From contig QXXC01000003.1 of NCBI GenBank assembly GCA_009911305.1, positions 1-64,000 on the forward strand: a stretch of 64,000 bases of DNA, given 5' to 3'. This DNA comes from Clostridiaceae bacterium. Lineage in GTDB: Bacteria > Bacillota > Clostridia > Lachnospirales > Lachnospiraceae. The translations under genes were made by a program, and so were the position numbers. Position 1 is the first letter of the stretch; each line of letters starts with the position of its first letter. The notes beneath the pieces were generated by a model. The model did no database searches, was not told the DNA's origin, and saw only the letters and a list, made by a program, of their open reading frames with translations. Shown one piece after another: positions 1-8,146 of the stretch.

Positions 1-1586
1 TCCATGACAGGGCGTTCCCCACGCACAAAAAGAAGTGCGTAGCGGTTGTCAAGCATACGCACTTCGTCTGGGGTTAAAAGCTCACGCCCCGAAATCTGAT
101 AGTTGGTCGAGTAATTCCCGCTCCGTCCAGAGCTTTTCCCGTAGGTGTTCGTGTCGATGGTCGCCTTGCCTAAAAGCTCCGACACAAACTTATGGGTACT
201 CTGCTCGTTGCCGCCGAGATAGAGGAACTCATCGGCATTGCCGACAATGCTTTCCCACTGTTTCTCAAACAGTGCCTTGAGCTGTGCCAGATTTTGCAGG
301 ATAATCGAAACGGATACGCCCCTTGACCTCATAACCGACAGTATCTTGTCAAAGTCATCGGGCAAACTGACGTTCGCAAATTCATCCATAATGAACTGGC
401 AGTGGACGGGCAGGCTCCCGCCGTACTTATGGTCGGCAAGATAAAATAATTGTTGGAATAACTGCGTGTATAATAATGACACCAGAAAATTAAAACTGGT
501 GTCGTTGTCTGGTATCAGTGCGAACAATGCAACTTTCTTCTCGCCCAAAGACGGCAAATCAAGCTCGTCCGTGGCGGCCAAAGATGCAAGGCTTTCCAGA
601 TTGAACTTCTCAAGCCGTGCGGCAAGGGTTATCTGGATGCTCTTTAACGTCTTGGCTGAACCAGAATGGTAATCTCTGTAATACTTTAATGCGATATGCT
701 CTGGGTTTACCATTTCCAGACGGTCAAACAGTTCGTCAAGCGGACTTACATAGCTGTCGTCGTCCTCCCTTACCTCCCCCGCCCTTAAAAGCTCCATCAC
801 CATCGGGAAATTCTGTTCCTCTGGCGGGGCTTCGTATTTCAGATAAAACACGAGGGATAAGAGCAGCATACTCGCCGCCGTGTCCCAGAACGGGTCTTGC
901 GACTGTGAGCCTTTCGGCGTGGTCGCCTTAAATAAATTCGTTACAAGCCGCTGCACATCATTATCATTTCTTAAATATACAAACGGATTGTAACAGTGGC
1001 TCTTGTGCATATTGATAAGGTCGAGGACACGCACCTCATAGCCTTTCTTCTCTAATAGCCCTCCCGTGTCACGGACAATCTCGCCTTTTGGGTCTAAGAT
1101 TACCATTGAGGTGTTGCACTGCATCACGTTCGGTTTACAAAAAAATCTGGTCTTTCCTGCACCAGAGCCGCCCACCACAAGGATATTCAGATTCCTGCGG
1201 TGTTTCTTCCCGTCAAGCCCGATGCGGACGCTCTGGGTCAGCAGCTTGTTTTCTGATGCGTCCTTATCTTGGTACTTTTTATTGAGCGTACCTGCGTTGC
1301 CCCATTTTGCAGAGCCGTGTTCCTCCCCTTTGCGGTAGTTCCTGCGTGTGGAGAAATAAACGCCGATTCCCATGCCGTAGGCAATCAGAAAAATAAGGAC
1401 AGTCCTTACGCTGTCCCCGCATACCGTTATCGAAAACGGATTCTCGACTGCCACGGATAAGTTACCGATTATCTTCACGATGCCGCCGCTGACATAAGGG
1501 GCTGTCAGCAGGGCAAGCCACACGACAGGGATAATGCCGCATAGTGAGAGGATTAAGCCTGCCTTATAATCGTCACCGTTCTTCAT
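1..1586 (-). CDS. VirD4/TraG-type type IV coupling protein (partial, C-terminus outside window)
   Basis: This is the coupling ATPase that brings the relaxase-DNA complex to the conjugation channel at the inner membrane. About 528 codons are visible before the window edge. The N-terminus has two hydrophobic segments (roughly residues 10-35 and 55-80). A Walker A motif GGSGAGKT lies near residue 135 and a Walker B-type FIMDEFANVSLPDDFDK in the later part, followed by SVSIILQNLAQLK, all characteristic of VirD4/TraG. The ATG at 1586 overlaps the end of the preceding 65-residue gene by 14 bases, which suggests translational coupling. The frame stays open to base 1. The family assignment is secure. 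Confidence 0.95.
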   Translation of the reverse strand, partial: MKNGDDYKAGLILSLCGIIPVVWLALLTAPYVSGGIVKIIGNLSVAVENPFSITVCGDSVRTVLIFLIAYGMGIGVYFSTRRNYRKGEEHGSAKWGNAGTLNKKYQDKDASENKLLTQSVRIGLDGKKHRRNLNILVVGGSGAGKTRFFCKPNVMQCNTSMVILDPKGEIVRDTGGLLEKKGYEVRVLDLINMHKSHCYNPFVYLRNDNDVQRLVTNLFKATTPKGSQSQDPFWDTAASMLLLSLVFYLKYEAPPEEQNFPMVMELLRAGEVREDDDSYVSPLDELFDRLEMVNPEHIALKYYRDYHSGSAKTLKSIQITLAARLEKFNLESLASLAATDELDLPSLGEKKVALFALIPDNDTSFNFLVSLLYTQLFQQLFYLADHKYGGSLPVHCQFIMDEFANVSLPDDFDKILSVMRSRGVSVSIILQNLAQLKALFEKQWESIVGNADEFLYLGGNEQSTHKFVSELLGKATIDTNTYGKSSGRSGNYSTNYQISGRELLTPDEVRMLDNRYALLFVRGERPVM

Positions 1587-1770
1587 GGCACTTGCACGGG
1601 GCGACCTTTACTTTCTTGGTCGGGGCGTATGCCACCCTGCTTATCAGCTCGTCAACAGGCTCGGTGGGGCGTTCCTCCTGTATCTGCTGTGTCCGCAGGG
1701 TGTTGAGGGCATTGAGGACAATATTTTTATCATATTTATCCAATGCCAGATGGTATCGTTCTTCTTTCAT
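1573..1770 (-). CDS. Small conserved ICE protein (65 aa), paralogue of the gene at 28447-28626
   Basis: A 65-residue soluble protein of unknown function, encoded directly before the coupling protein. The ATG at 1770 is preferred over a GTG at 1779 because GGAGG sits 8 bases upstream. It contains the block PVDELISRVAYAP followed by a lysine/valine tail. The protein encoded at the opposite end of this element has a matching block, CVDELIFKVVNAP, and a similar spacing of leucines and asparagines, so the two look like paralogues. Its 3' end overlaps the coupling protein start by 14 bases. No enzymatic motif is visible; a role in conjugation or its regulation is only inferred from position. Confidence 0.75.
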   Translation of the reverse strand: MKEERYHLALDKYDKNIVLNALNTLRTQQIQEERPTEPVDELISRVAYAPTKKVKVAPCKCHEER

Positions 1771-1785
1771 GGGCTGCACCTCCGA

Positions 1786-2649
1786 TTAGCGTTCCTGCTC
1801 TTTGGATTTGGGCGGCTTGTTCTTCTCAAGGCTCTTATACATATCCGACTGGATTTCTCCGAGGATGTCACGTATTGAGCCAAGCTCGCCCTTAAATTCC
1901 TGCGTATCCATGCCCTCAAACTCTTTCGGGAGCTTGTCAAATCTAAAGCCTTTGGTGTCCACACCGTAGCGGGAGCTTACCATATAGGCGACGCAGAACG
2001 ATTTGAAATCGGAATCATCACGGCTCTCCTTATGCTTACAGTCAAAGACCGCCGCCGACACTTCCTTTGCCATGCTGACAAAAAGCTGTTCCTCGTTCAG
2101 TCCCGTCTTGATGAAGATGGTCTGCTGTGAGCTGTCATAGAACGCAGGCAGTTCAAGGTCATCGACTGGCACAAAGGAAACAGGGCTTGCGTCAATCATC
2201 GCCGACACAAGCTCCCGCATGGTTTTCTGCTCCTGCGGCTGCTGCCTGTCCTTTGCCGAAGTCTGGGAAACGTCATAAACTATCTTAGCGTTGTAGCCGA
2301 CCGCCTTTGAGCCATCGTCACGCTGGTACTCTTTCCCCGGCTCAAGGATGGTCACTTTTTGTGCGTCCTTATCCACATAGACACGGCTCTGTTTCCAACT
2401 TCCATAATCTTTTAACTGTGTCGCTTCGGGCATCTGTGCCGATACCAGAATCGCATTGTTGACGGAGTAACGGTCAAAATGCCCCTGCACGTCAAGGTAC
2501 TGACGGAAGCTGTCGCCGTTTGCCATCATTTCAGAGCAGGTATTGTCAATCAGCCCATAGGCTTCTTTCCGCTGCTCCTGCTTTTGGGCAGCCCATTCCT
2601 CTTTGTTAAAGGCTCTGCTGCCGCCGCTGAATACATCATAGATACTCAT
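1786..2649 (-). CDS. ArdC/LtrC-like N-terminal domain protein of the ICE
   Basis: A 287-residue soluble protein whose first half resembles the ArdC-like single-strand-DNA-binding domain found in conjugative elements: the stretch from about residue 40 to 120 includes the typical FDRYSVNNAILVSAQMPEAT and a later VYDVSQT segment. The second half (about residues 150-287) resembles the zincin-like region of such proteins but I do not see a clean HExxH motif, so peptidase activity is doubtful. In related elements this gene sits between pcfB and the coupling protein, as here (3 bases after pcfB, 15 bases before the next gene). A role in protecting or processing transferred DNA is inferred from the family. 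Confidence 0.75.
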   Translation of the reverse strand: MSIYDVFSGGSRAFNKEEWAAQKQEQRKEAYGLIDNTCSEMMANGDSFRQYLDVQGHFDRYSVNNAILVSAQMPEATQLKDYGSWKQSRVYVDKDAQKVTILEPGKEYQRDDGSKAVGYNAKIVYDVSQTSAKDRQQPQEQKTMRELVSAMIDASPVSFVPVDDLELPAFYDSSQQTIFIKTGLNEEQLFVSMAKEVSAAVFDCKHKESRDDSDFKSFCVAYMVSSRYGVDTKGFRFDKLPKEFEGMDTQEFKGELGSIRDILGEIQSDMYKSLEKNKPPKSKEQER

Positions 2650-2652
2650 AGG

Positions 2653-3513
2653 TTATCTTGCTCCTTTCGATTTTGGTTTCCGTTTCCGCTTCTGGGGTTG
2701 TTTATGCTCCGTCTTTCCTGCGGTCGGTTTCTTTGCCCTGTCAGAAGATTTTTCTTTTGCAGGGGCAGCATCCGCTTCCTGCTCCTTTCTTCCCTCTTTT
2801 ATCTTCCGCAGTTCTTCCCTGACTGACGGCTTTTCCGCCTTAGTCATAGTAGCCCCCTCTGCGGACTTCCTTTGCTGCTTTAAGGTAGGCTCGGACAGAG
2901 GGGATTTTTCTGTCTTTGCCAATGAGGGGTTTGGGGCATGTTCCTCTTTCTTTATTGGCTTGCCCATCAAAGCATCCATGAGCCTGTCTTTCTCCGCCTT
3001 TTCCTGCACGCCGGTGTCTGGCTCTGGCTGTCCGTTCTCTGCCCCTGCATCTTTTTCTCCTGCTGTCTTGGCATTTTTCGTCTTGCCCTTGGCTCCTTTC
3101 GATTTCTCCGCTTCGTTCACGATAGAAGCGGTATCTACGGAAGCAAGATTGAAACGCTCCACGATGCGGCTGATTTTCGATGCGTCCTCCGCACGGGCTA
3201 TCACATCCACCTCCGCATTGGGGTCTTTATTTCCCCTGTCCGCCAAAACGCAGTAGAGTACGCCGTATTTCTTTGCTTCCTGCGTGAACTTCTTTAAGTC
3301 GCCGCTTTTTACGGTAAAGACTTTCAGCTCCTTTCCAGAGCGGAGCATATTTGTGAGCCTTGCCTTTCCTTTGGTTTTCTGTTCCTCTTTTAAAATAGAG
3401 TAAAGCAGGATAGCGATATTCTTCGCACCCGCCCCCGTGATTTTGGCTGCGACCTCAAATCCCTCCAAGCTCATCCTCACGATTTGCTCTGCCGCTTCGC
3501 CGCCTGTGTTCAT
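2653..3513 (-). CDS. pcfB: PcfB family conjugation protein (DUF3801)
   Basis: A 286-residue protein with the PcfB/DUF3801 domain in residues 1-125, seen in GGEAAEQIVRMSLEGFEVAA and in the following AKNIAILLYSILKEEQKTKGK. PcfB of pCF10 is an accessory factor that works with the coupling protein and relaxase. The remainder (about 150-286) is a very charged, low-complexity tail rich in Lys, Glu and Ala and is probably disordered. The ATG lies 59 bases inside the 3' end of the relaxase gene; the conserved N-terminal sequence supports this start. The gene is part of the mobC-relaxase-pcfB-virD4 block. Confidence 0.9.
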   Translation of the reverse strand: MNTGGEAAEQIVRMSLEGFEVAAKITGAGAKNIAILLYSILKEEQKTKGKARLTNMLRSGKELKVFTVKSGDLKKFTQEAKKYGVLYCVLADRGNKDPNAEVDVIARAEDASKISRIVERFNLASVDTASIVNEAEKSKGAKGKTKNAKTAGEKDAGAENGQPEPDTGVQEKAEKDRLMDALMGKPIKKEEHAPNPSLAKTEKSPLSEPTLKQQRKSAEGATMTKAEKPSVREELRKIKEGRKEQEADAAPAKEKSSDRAKKPTAGKTEHKQPQKRKRKPKSKGAR

Positions 3514-4867
3514 GCTTCATCAGCTCCTTTCCTTTCTGTTCTTTTTCATCTGCCCGTATGGTCTGTAACTTCTCCTTGACGGTATCGCTTCGGGCAAGGA
3601 CACCATCGCACAATCTGACCTCCTTTCGGATTGTTTTAAGCCGACCCGTGATTTCCGACAATCGAGCCTTGACCGCTTCTTTTTCTTCCCCGACTGATTT
3701 TCGGGATTGAGAGTAAAGCCCCTTACGCTGTTCGGTCAGCTCACTTATCTCGGATTCCAGAGAGCCTTTATAGGACAAAAGCTGCTCCGCCGTGTCGATG
3801 TGGTTGCGGCAGAGCAGCCTTGTTTCATCTGTGATGGCGTCCATCTTCATCAAGTCGTCTTTGAGAAGATAATGAAGCCGTGCATAATTCTGTTTCTTCC
3901 TTTTGGGCAGGATGCCGAGCCTGTAACAGTAATGGAGATACAGCCCACGCAATCCGCCGATTTTCTTGGCATCTTTTAACGTGCCTTTTACCCTTATGAC
4001 CTTAACAGGTTTTGTCGGCTCGGCAAATCTGGAGAACTTCACCGCATAGGAATTTTCCCGTATGCGTTCCGTTATCCTTTCATTGGTGTAATCATCGCCG
4101 AGCTTGTAGAGCCGCTTCGGTCTTTGCCACCCTTTCCCGATAATCGTCCAGTATTTTCTGTTAGGGTCAAAATTGATGCGGTATCCCATTTCCGACAACT
4201 GGCGGTCAAAATCTTTCAGAGTGAACGATTTTGAGATAGCTTCGTCCACCGCCTGCCGTGCCACGGTATCCCTTGTAGGCAGACCGTTCTTCTCGGCTTG
4301 GTATAAAGCATAAGGCTTCTTCCTGCCGCTTGGGTGTTCAATGACTGATAGGGAATACTCACGGCACAATTCATCCGAACGCTTACGCAATAACCTCAGA
4401 TTCTTCTTGTTATCGTGATAGTGCTTTCCGTCCACATAGGAAACGGAGTTGACGACAAAGTGGTTATGCAGACACTCCGTATTCAGATGGGTTGCCACAA
4501 CAACTTGGAATCGGTCGCCCCACATCTTCTCCGCCAGCTTCACGCCGACTTCATGTGCCTGCTCTGGCGTGACCTCGCCTGCCTTAAAGCTCTGGAAGCC
4601 GTGATAGCAGACAATCTCGCTCTCATCGTTCCACCCAGCTTTGGCTATCATCATCTCGTCCCTTGCGGTGGCAGGGTCACAATTTACGCCCGTGACAAAA
4701 AACTGCTGCTCGGTCTTGTCGCCGTTGGTGGCGTACTTCATCACATCGCCCATCGCCTGCAAGTCCGCATCTGTATATTTGGGGTTGGCGGTCTTTTCTG
4801 GATTCTCGGCGTAGTCGATGGGGTGGTCGAGCCTGCCCTTTACGTCCCAGATTTCGCAGACCGCCAT
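3455..4867 (-). CDS. Conjugative relaxase, MobA/VirD2 family
   Basis: This 470-residue protein nicks DNA at oriT and pilots the strand into the recipient. The catalytic metal-binding triad is visible at H127, H134 and H136 in THLNTECLHNH, and a candidate nucleophile tyrosine lies in the N-terminal region (Y19 or Y45). The C-terminal third is rich in charged helices (about 370-460), likely coiled coil. The start is set at the ATG at 4867, which shares its A with the mobC stop codon (TAATG), a classic translational-coupling arrangement; a longer frame exists upstream but its sequence belongs to mobC. The gene overlaps pcfB downstream by 59 bases. Family assignment is firm, the nucleophile is not. 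Confidence 0.95.
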   Translation of the reverse strand: MAVCEIWDVKGRLDHPIDYAENPEKTANPKYTDADLQAMGDVMKYATNGDKTEQQFFVTGVNCDPATARDEMMIAKAGWNDESEIVCYHGFQSFKAGEVTPEQAHEVGVKLAEKMWGDRFQVVVATHLNTECLHNHFVVNSVSYVDGKHYHDNKKNLRLLRKRSDELCREYSLSVIEHPSGRKKPYALYQAEKNGLPTRDTVARQAVDEAISKSFTLKDFDRQLSEMGYRINFDPNRKYWTIIGKGWQRPKRLYKLGDDYTNERITERIRENSYAVKFSRFAEPTKPVKVIRVKGTLKDAKKIGGLRGLYLHYCYRLGILPKRKKQNYARLHYLLKDDLMKMDAITDETRLLCRNHIDTAEQLLSYKGSLESEISELTEQRKGLYSQSRKSVGEEKEAVKARLSEITGRLKTIRKEVRLCDGVLARSDTVKEKLQTIRADEKEQKGKELMKHEHRRRSGRANREDELGGI

Positions 4868-5205
4868 TAGCCAGACATCTTCCTCGGAACAAGGTATTGC
4901 CTGCTTACGTCCAGACGGAAGTCCCGCCATCTCTTGGCTTCGTCATAGAGCATTGGCGTGTCCACAAAGTTCAGGGCGTTCGCCTTTGCCGCAAGCTGGT
5001 TGATGCGGTTTCCGATTGCGGACAGCTCCCGCATGATTTTATAAAACTCTGGGGCTGGCTTCTCGCAGAGCCGATAGCCCATGACCATTGACTGGAGCAG
5101 GGCTTGTCTGGAGCGTCCCGATTTCTCTGCAAGGGAACAGAGGTATTCAGCTTCTTCCTCGGTCAGTCGGAACAGTATCTGCACATTCCGTTTCCGCATC
5201 TGCAT
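4867..5205 (-). CDS. mobC: MobC-like relaxosome protein
   Basis: A 112-residue MobC-type accessory protein that binds oriT and helps the relaxase. The N-terminus is an RHH-like segment (RKRNVQILFRLTEEEAEYL) and the middle carries the conserved ELSAIGNRINQLAAKAN block of bacterial MobC proteins. The ATG at 5205 follows a purine-rich AGGGAAAGGGGG; the ATG at 5199 is an alternative start. The last codon overlaps the relaxase ATG by one base (TAATG). The gene overlaps the end of the preceding DUF3789 gene by 59 bases. Confidence 0.9.
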   Translation of the reverse strand: MQMRKRNVQILFRLTEEEAEYLCSLAEKSGRSRQALLQSMVMGYRLCEKPAPEFYKIMRELSAIGNRINQLAAKANALNFVDTPMLYDEAKRWRDFRLDVSRQYLVPRKMSG

Positions 5206-5311
5206 CCCCCTTTCCCTCGGACAGTCTGTTAATCTGCAGCACGCACATAGCCGCCACGCCGACCATTCCGCCGAGCGTTGTGCCGAGGATAAAATATAAA
5301 AACTCACTCAT
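5147..5311 (-). CDS. Small single-pass membrane protein, DUF3789 type
   Basis: A 54-residue protein with one transmembrane segment at about residues 3-26 (FLYFILGTTLGGMVGVAAMC) and a charged cytoplasmic tail. This matches the DUF3789 small proteins found next to mobC in Tn1549-like elements. The ATG at 5311 is preceded by GAAAGGAATCCAAGA, a usable ribosome site; an in-frame GTG-type upstream extension has no ribosome site. Its 3' end overlaps mobC in another frame. Function unknown. Confidence 0.75.
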   Translation of the reverse strand: MSEFLYFILGTTLGGMVGVAAMCVLQINRLSEGKGDADAETECADTVPTDRGRS

Positions 5312-5471
5312 TCTTGGATTCCTTTCTGTGACCGCCGTGCCGCACACGGCATGGCGGCATACTTTGGCATTGTTCTTTTTACGGGGTATTAGGGGAGCTT
5401 TCCCCTAACAAGCGAATTTTGTTTCCATCGGCAGATGGATAACCAAATTCAGTGCTTGGTAAGACGTGTCT
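5312..5471. other. Candidate oriT: intergenic region with two inverted repeats
   Basis: This 160-base gap lies immediately upstream of the mobilisation genes, where oriT is expected for MobA/VirD2-type relaxases. It contains a GC-rich hairpin at 5336-5361 (two 11-base arms starting CCGCC, one mismatch) and a perfect hairpin at 5389-5408 (TTAGGGGA, loop GCTT, TCCCCTAA). A T-rich run lies between them. I cannot identify the nick site from sequence alone. Either hairpin could also serve as a transcription signal. Confidence 0.4.
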
Positions 5472-5816
5472 TTAATCCCCATCCTTTTGACGGCATCCTT
5501 TACACATCATTCTAAAGCACGGACAGTCTGAACAGCATACGTCCTCCATATCCTCATCCTCTGCTGCATTTTCTTCACAACCGTCCTCATTTTCGTCCTT
5601 AATGTCAGCTTCTCCGCAGACAAAATCCTCATCAGAAAATGCGATAAGGTCGGTGTCAAACAGGACAATCTTTAACTTTTCCGCCGCCTGTTCGGGGCTG
5701 TCTGCATAGATGGAAACGGTCTTTTCAAAGTGACCTGTGAGCGTTATTTCATACTGTTTCAATAGCAATTTCCTCTCTTTCTTTTTCAATTTTTCTTTGC
5801 TGTCTGGCTGTTTCAA
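5472..5816 (-). CDS. DpnD/PcfM family protein
   Basis: A 114-residue protein. Residues 20-60 carry the DpnD/PcfM-type domain (YEITLTGHFEKTVSIYADSP followed by EQAAEKLK). After an acidic stretch rich in Glu and Asp (about 65-90), it ends with a cysteine-rich tail, CCSDCPCFRMMCKGC, which could bind a metal ion. The function of PcfM proteins is unknown; they are typical companions of conjugation genes in Firmicute elements. It lies 21 bases downstream of the Toprim gene and just before the candidate oriT. Confidence 0.75.
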   Translation of the reverse strand: MKQPDSKEKLKKKERKLLLKQYEITLTGHFEKTVSIYADSPEQAAEKLKIVLFDTDLIAFSDEDFVCGEADIKDENEDGCEENAAEDEDMEDVCCSDCPCFRMMCKGCRQKDGD

Positions 5817-5837
5817 TCAGAAAAAATCATCCGACAA

Positions 5838-6827
5838 TCAACGGGCATCCCCCCTTTCACGGCTATGTTTCTGCCTTGCAATCCCCAGATAGGACATTAA
5901 AAAATCGTTGAAGTCCTTGCCGACTGGCGGCGGTTCATCAACGATTCGGTAGTCTTTCTGCAATAATTCTTTCAAGGCGGCGGTACATAACCGACCTGCC
6001 TTATCCTTATCCAGATGCAGATAGACTGTATTGATTTGTGGATGTGCTTTCAAAAAAGTCGATAAAGCAACAGGAATTTTGCTGTCCTTTATCTCTTTCT
6101 TTGGCTGATACACGCCCGACAAAGAGAGCAGGTTTTCCGCTTTGTAATCCCTGCCCTCACACTTTAAATAGGTGGCATAGGAGAGTAAATCAATGGCGGC
6201 TTCAAATAAATGCACCGAAGCACACGAGCTTCCTGCCAGAAGCCGAAACGAATACCGCTTGTCGCTGCCCGATGCGTCACGCTTGAAGCTCCCCATTGTG
6301 CCACGGCAGGCGGCGTACTTTGGCGTTCCGTTCTCATCTTTTCCAATAAAAACGGCATTGTGGTAGTCGGCACTCTCGAAAATAATCCCCTCGGCAATGC
6401 ACTCTTGGATAATCTGATAGTCAATGCCACGCCCGAAAAGATACTCCGTCACTCTGCCGCAATTCTTGTTTTTCGGCGGCAGGAGCAGCACCTTTAGCTC
6501 GTCTTTCTTCATGGCAGGAGACGGCGGCTTCCAGTCCGCCATCGTCTGACCTGTAAGGATTTCCACGGCTTCCACAAAGCCGTATTCCTTAACTTTCATT
6601 AGATAATCAAGAGCTGAACAGCCGCCGAAGCCCCTTGACCACCAGTACCATTTGCCGTTGGAAATCTTTAGGCTGTCATGCTCGGCGGTACAGTAGACAT
6701 TTGTTGTGCCTTTGACTTTGATAAGGTTGCTCGGCTCATAAGTTCGGAGATAGGAGAGCAAATCTATCTGCCTTGCCCGCTCAAGCACGTCTGGGTCTAT
6801 CTGCACATAAGGTCTGTTACTTCCCAT
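5838..6827 (-). CDS. DUF3991/Toprim primase-like protein
   Basis: A 329-residue protein resembling the phage/ICE primase-like family with a DUF3991 N-terminal part and a Toprim domain. Residues 10-90 include a degenerate zinc-binding region of DnaG type (VYCTAEHDSLKISNGKWYWW). The Toprim core is in residues 200-300: HLFEAAIDLLSYATY carries the catalytic-type glutamate and VYLHLDKDKAGRL the DxD motif. Such proteins are thought to prime or process the transferred strand. The ATG at 6827 lies 11 bases after the DUF3848 gene. A second zinc cysteine pair is not evident, so the finger may be non-functional. Confidence 0.85.
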   Translation of the reverse strand: MGSNRPYVQIDPDVLERARQIDLLSYLRTYEPSNLIKVKGTTNVYCTAEHDSLKISNGKWYWWSRGFGGCSALDYLMKVKEYGFVEAVEILTGQTMADWKPPSPAMKKDELKVLLLPPKNKNCGRVTEYLFGRGIDYQIIQECIAEGIIFESADYHNAVFIGKDENGTPKYAACRGTMGSFKRDASGSDKRYSFRLLAGSSCASVHLFEAAIDLLSYATYLKCEGRDYKAENLLSLSGVYQPKKEIKDSKIPVALSTFLKAHPQINTVYLHLDKDKAGRLCTAALKELLQKDYRIVDEPPPVGKDFNDFLMSYLGIARQKHSRERGDAR

Positions 6828-6838
6828 TCAAGAAAAAA

Positions 6839-7186
6839 TCACCTCTCTTTCCCAGATAAAATCTTTTCCGTCTTAACCATATACGACTTAAAATCAGCAA
6901 TGGTCTGGCGCAAATCTTCCATATGGGAATCGTCCTTTTCAAGCCATTCCTTATAAATATCCTGCAAAAGATTCGGCGATTTCATAAGGGCTTTTGCCGC
7001 CTGCGGGGAATAGTCCGCATCCGAAAAGCACTCCGCAATATCACTCTTTATGATGATTTGATATGCGGCATCGTAAATCTCCTGCGGGCTTTTGCTTAGG
7101 ATGTCCTCACGGAAATCGGCAAGCTCACGCTGTACTCTTTCAGCCAGTTTTTGATTAAGGGACTGTCTGTACTCTTGGTAATTCAA
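6839..7186 (-). CDS. DUF3848 family protein
   Basis: A 115-residue, mostly helical soluble protein. Features such as SLNQKLAERVQRELADFRED and the SKSPQEIYDAAYQIIIKSDI block match the DUF3848 proteins of Tn1549-like elements. It is followed after 11 bases by the Toprim gene, so the two are probably cotranscribed. AGGAGGTGT lies just before the start. Function unknown; a terminator of the preceding AbiTii cassette lies immediately upstream, so this gene marks the resumption of the ICE backbone. Confidence 0.75.
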   Translation of the reverse strand: MNYQEYRQSLNQKLAERVQRELADFREDILSKSPQEIYDAAYQIIIKSDIAECFSDADYSPQAAKALMKSPNLLQDIYKEWLEKDDSHMEDLRQTIADFKSYMVKTEKILSGKER

Positions 7187-7213
7187 TCACACACCTCCTT
7201 GAAAATAAAATAA

Positions 7214-7247
7214 GCCGAGGGATTTTCGTAATCGAAAACCTCTCGGC
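7214..7247 (-). terminator. Intrinsic terminator of the AbiTii cassette
   Basis: A 15-base stem with two mismatches (GCCGAGAGGTTTTCG on the minus strand) and a 4-base loop is followed on the minus strand by TTATTTTATTTT. It lies 37 bases after the stop of the 268-residue gene and before DUF3848, so it would separate cassette transcription from the ICE backbone. Confidence 0.75.
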
Positions 7248-7283
7248 TATGTAAAAAATATTTTATTACAAATACATTATCCA

Positions 7284-8090
7284 TTATCTATCACTATCAT
7301 CTTCTGAATTGCCGATTGTCGATGCTACAACTGGCGTATATGTAATAAAAGTTTCTTTTGATAAATCATAACATTCAGAATACAATGATTTAATATATTC
7401 TTCTGATATTCGTTGAAAATGTAATGTGTATATATAGTCTCTTTGCACTCTTGTCAACACATAATCTAAGCCTTGTACTTTTGCCAATTCATCTATTAAC
7501 TCTCTCGTACACGCTGGATTCAATGTTTCTCGTCCTTTGGCTGTCATGATATAATTCCCTAATGATGTTATATCTTCTATAAAAAAAGCCAAATATACTT
7601 TTTTGTTAGGAGCTATTTTTTTCAAATTAGCTCTATATTCTGGAATATTTTTTTCATGTTTTTTAAAAGTTTCAACTATTGATTTGACATAATTCTCATA
7701 AGAGAAATCTACATTCAATTTCTTTTCTGTATAAAAGTATGCTTTAGGCTGTGAATGGTAATCTGTTATTATCTCGTCATCAACTCTTTTCTGCTCTTGA
7801 ACTAACGAACTACCTTTTCGAGTTCTCTTTGACGAGTCTATTTGAAAATGTTCTATCCCTACAATAAAATCTTCTTTCTCATAATATATATCTGGTCTTT
7901 CAAACGAAACAAAAGGCTCTTCAAATTTGGGTAAATTATTTATGTCAACTCCCTTAGAATTGTAAAAATCATCTAAAACATCATCTATTATTATATCCCA
8001 CAAAATATCGTCATCATCTAAGTGAAGAACACTATTAGAATTTAATATAGCCACTTTAAGATTGGCTGCTTCATCATTATATCTGCTCAT
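7284..8090 (-). CDS. Unknown 268-aa cassette protein, possible PD-(D/E)XK-like nuclease
   Basis: I do not recognise a named family. The protein is soluble, acidic at both ends and AT-rich in coding, unlike the ICE backbone. A suggestive block at about residues 66-84 reads PDIYYEKEDFIVGIEHFQID: an Asp followed by a beta-strand and a Glu is the spacing of PD-(D/E)XK nuclease cores, but the expected Lys after the Glu is not in the usual place, and the next basic patch (KRTRKGS) follows about 5 residues later. GAGGT lies 10 bases before the ATG at 8090. It is 56 bases downstream of the AbiTii gene and upstream of the cassette terminator, so it likely belongs to the same transcript. An effector role is inference. 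Confidence 0.6.
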   Translation of the reverse strand: MSRYNDEAANLKVAILNSNSVLHLDDDDILWDIIIDDVLDDFYNSKGVDINNLPKFEEPFVSFERPDIYYEKEDFIVGIEHFQIDSSKRTRKGSSLVQEQKRVDDEIITDYHSQPKAYFYTEKKLNVDFSYENYVKSIVETFKKHEKNIPEYRANLKKIAPNKKVYLAFFIEDITSLGNYIMTAKGRETLNPACTRELIDELAKVQGLDYVLTRVQRDYIYTLHFQRISEEYIKSLYSECYDLSKETFITYTPVVASTIGNSEDDSDR

Positions 8091-8146
8091 AATATATATA
8101 CCTCAATAAGTCAATGGATATATATTTATAGTTTCTACATCCTTGA

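Noticed and set aside
4868-4930. Longer relaxase start upstream of 4867
   Set aside because: The extra codons fall in the conserved mobC 3' end in another frame and the TAATG overlap gives a better start.
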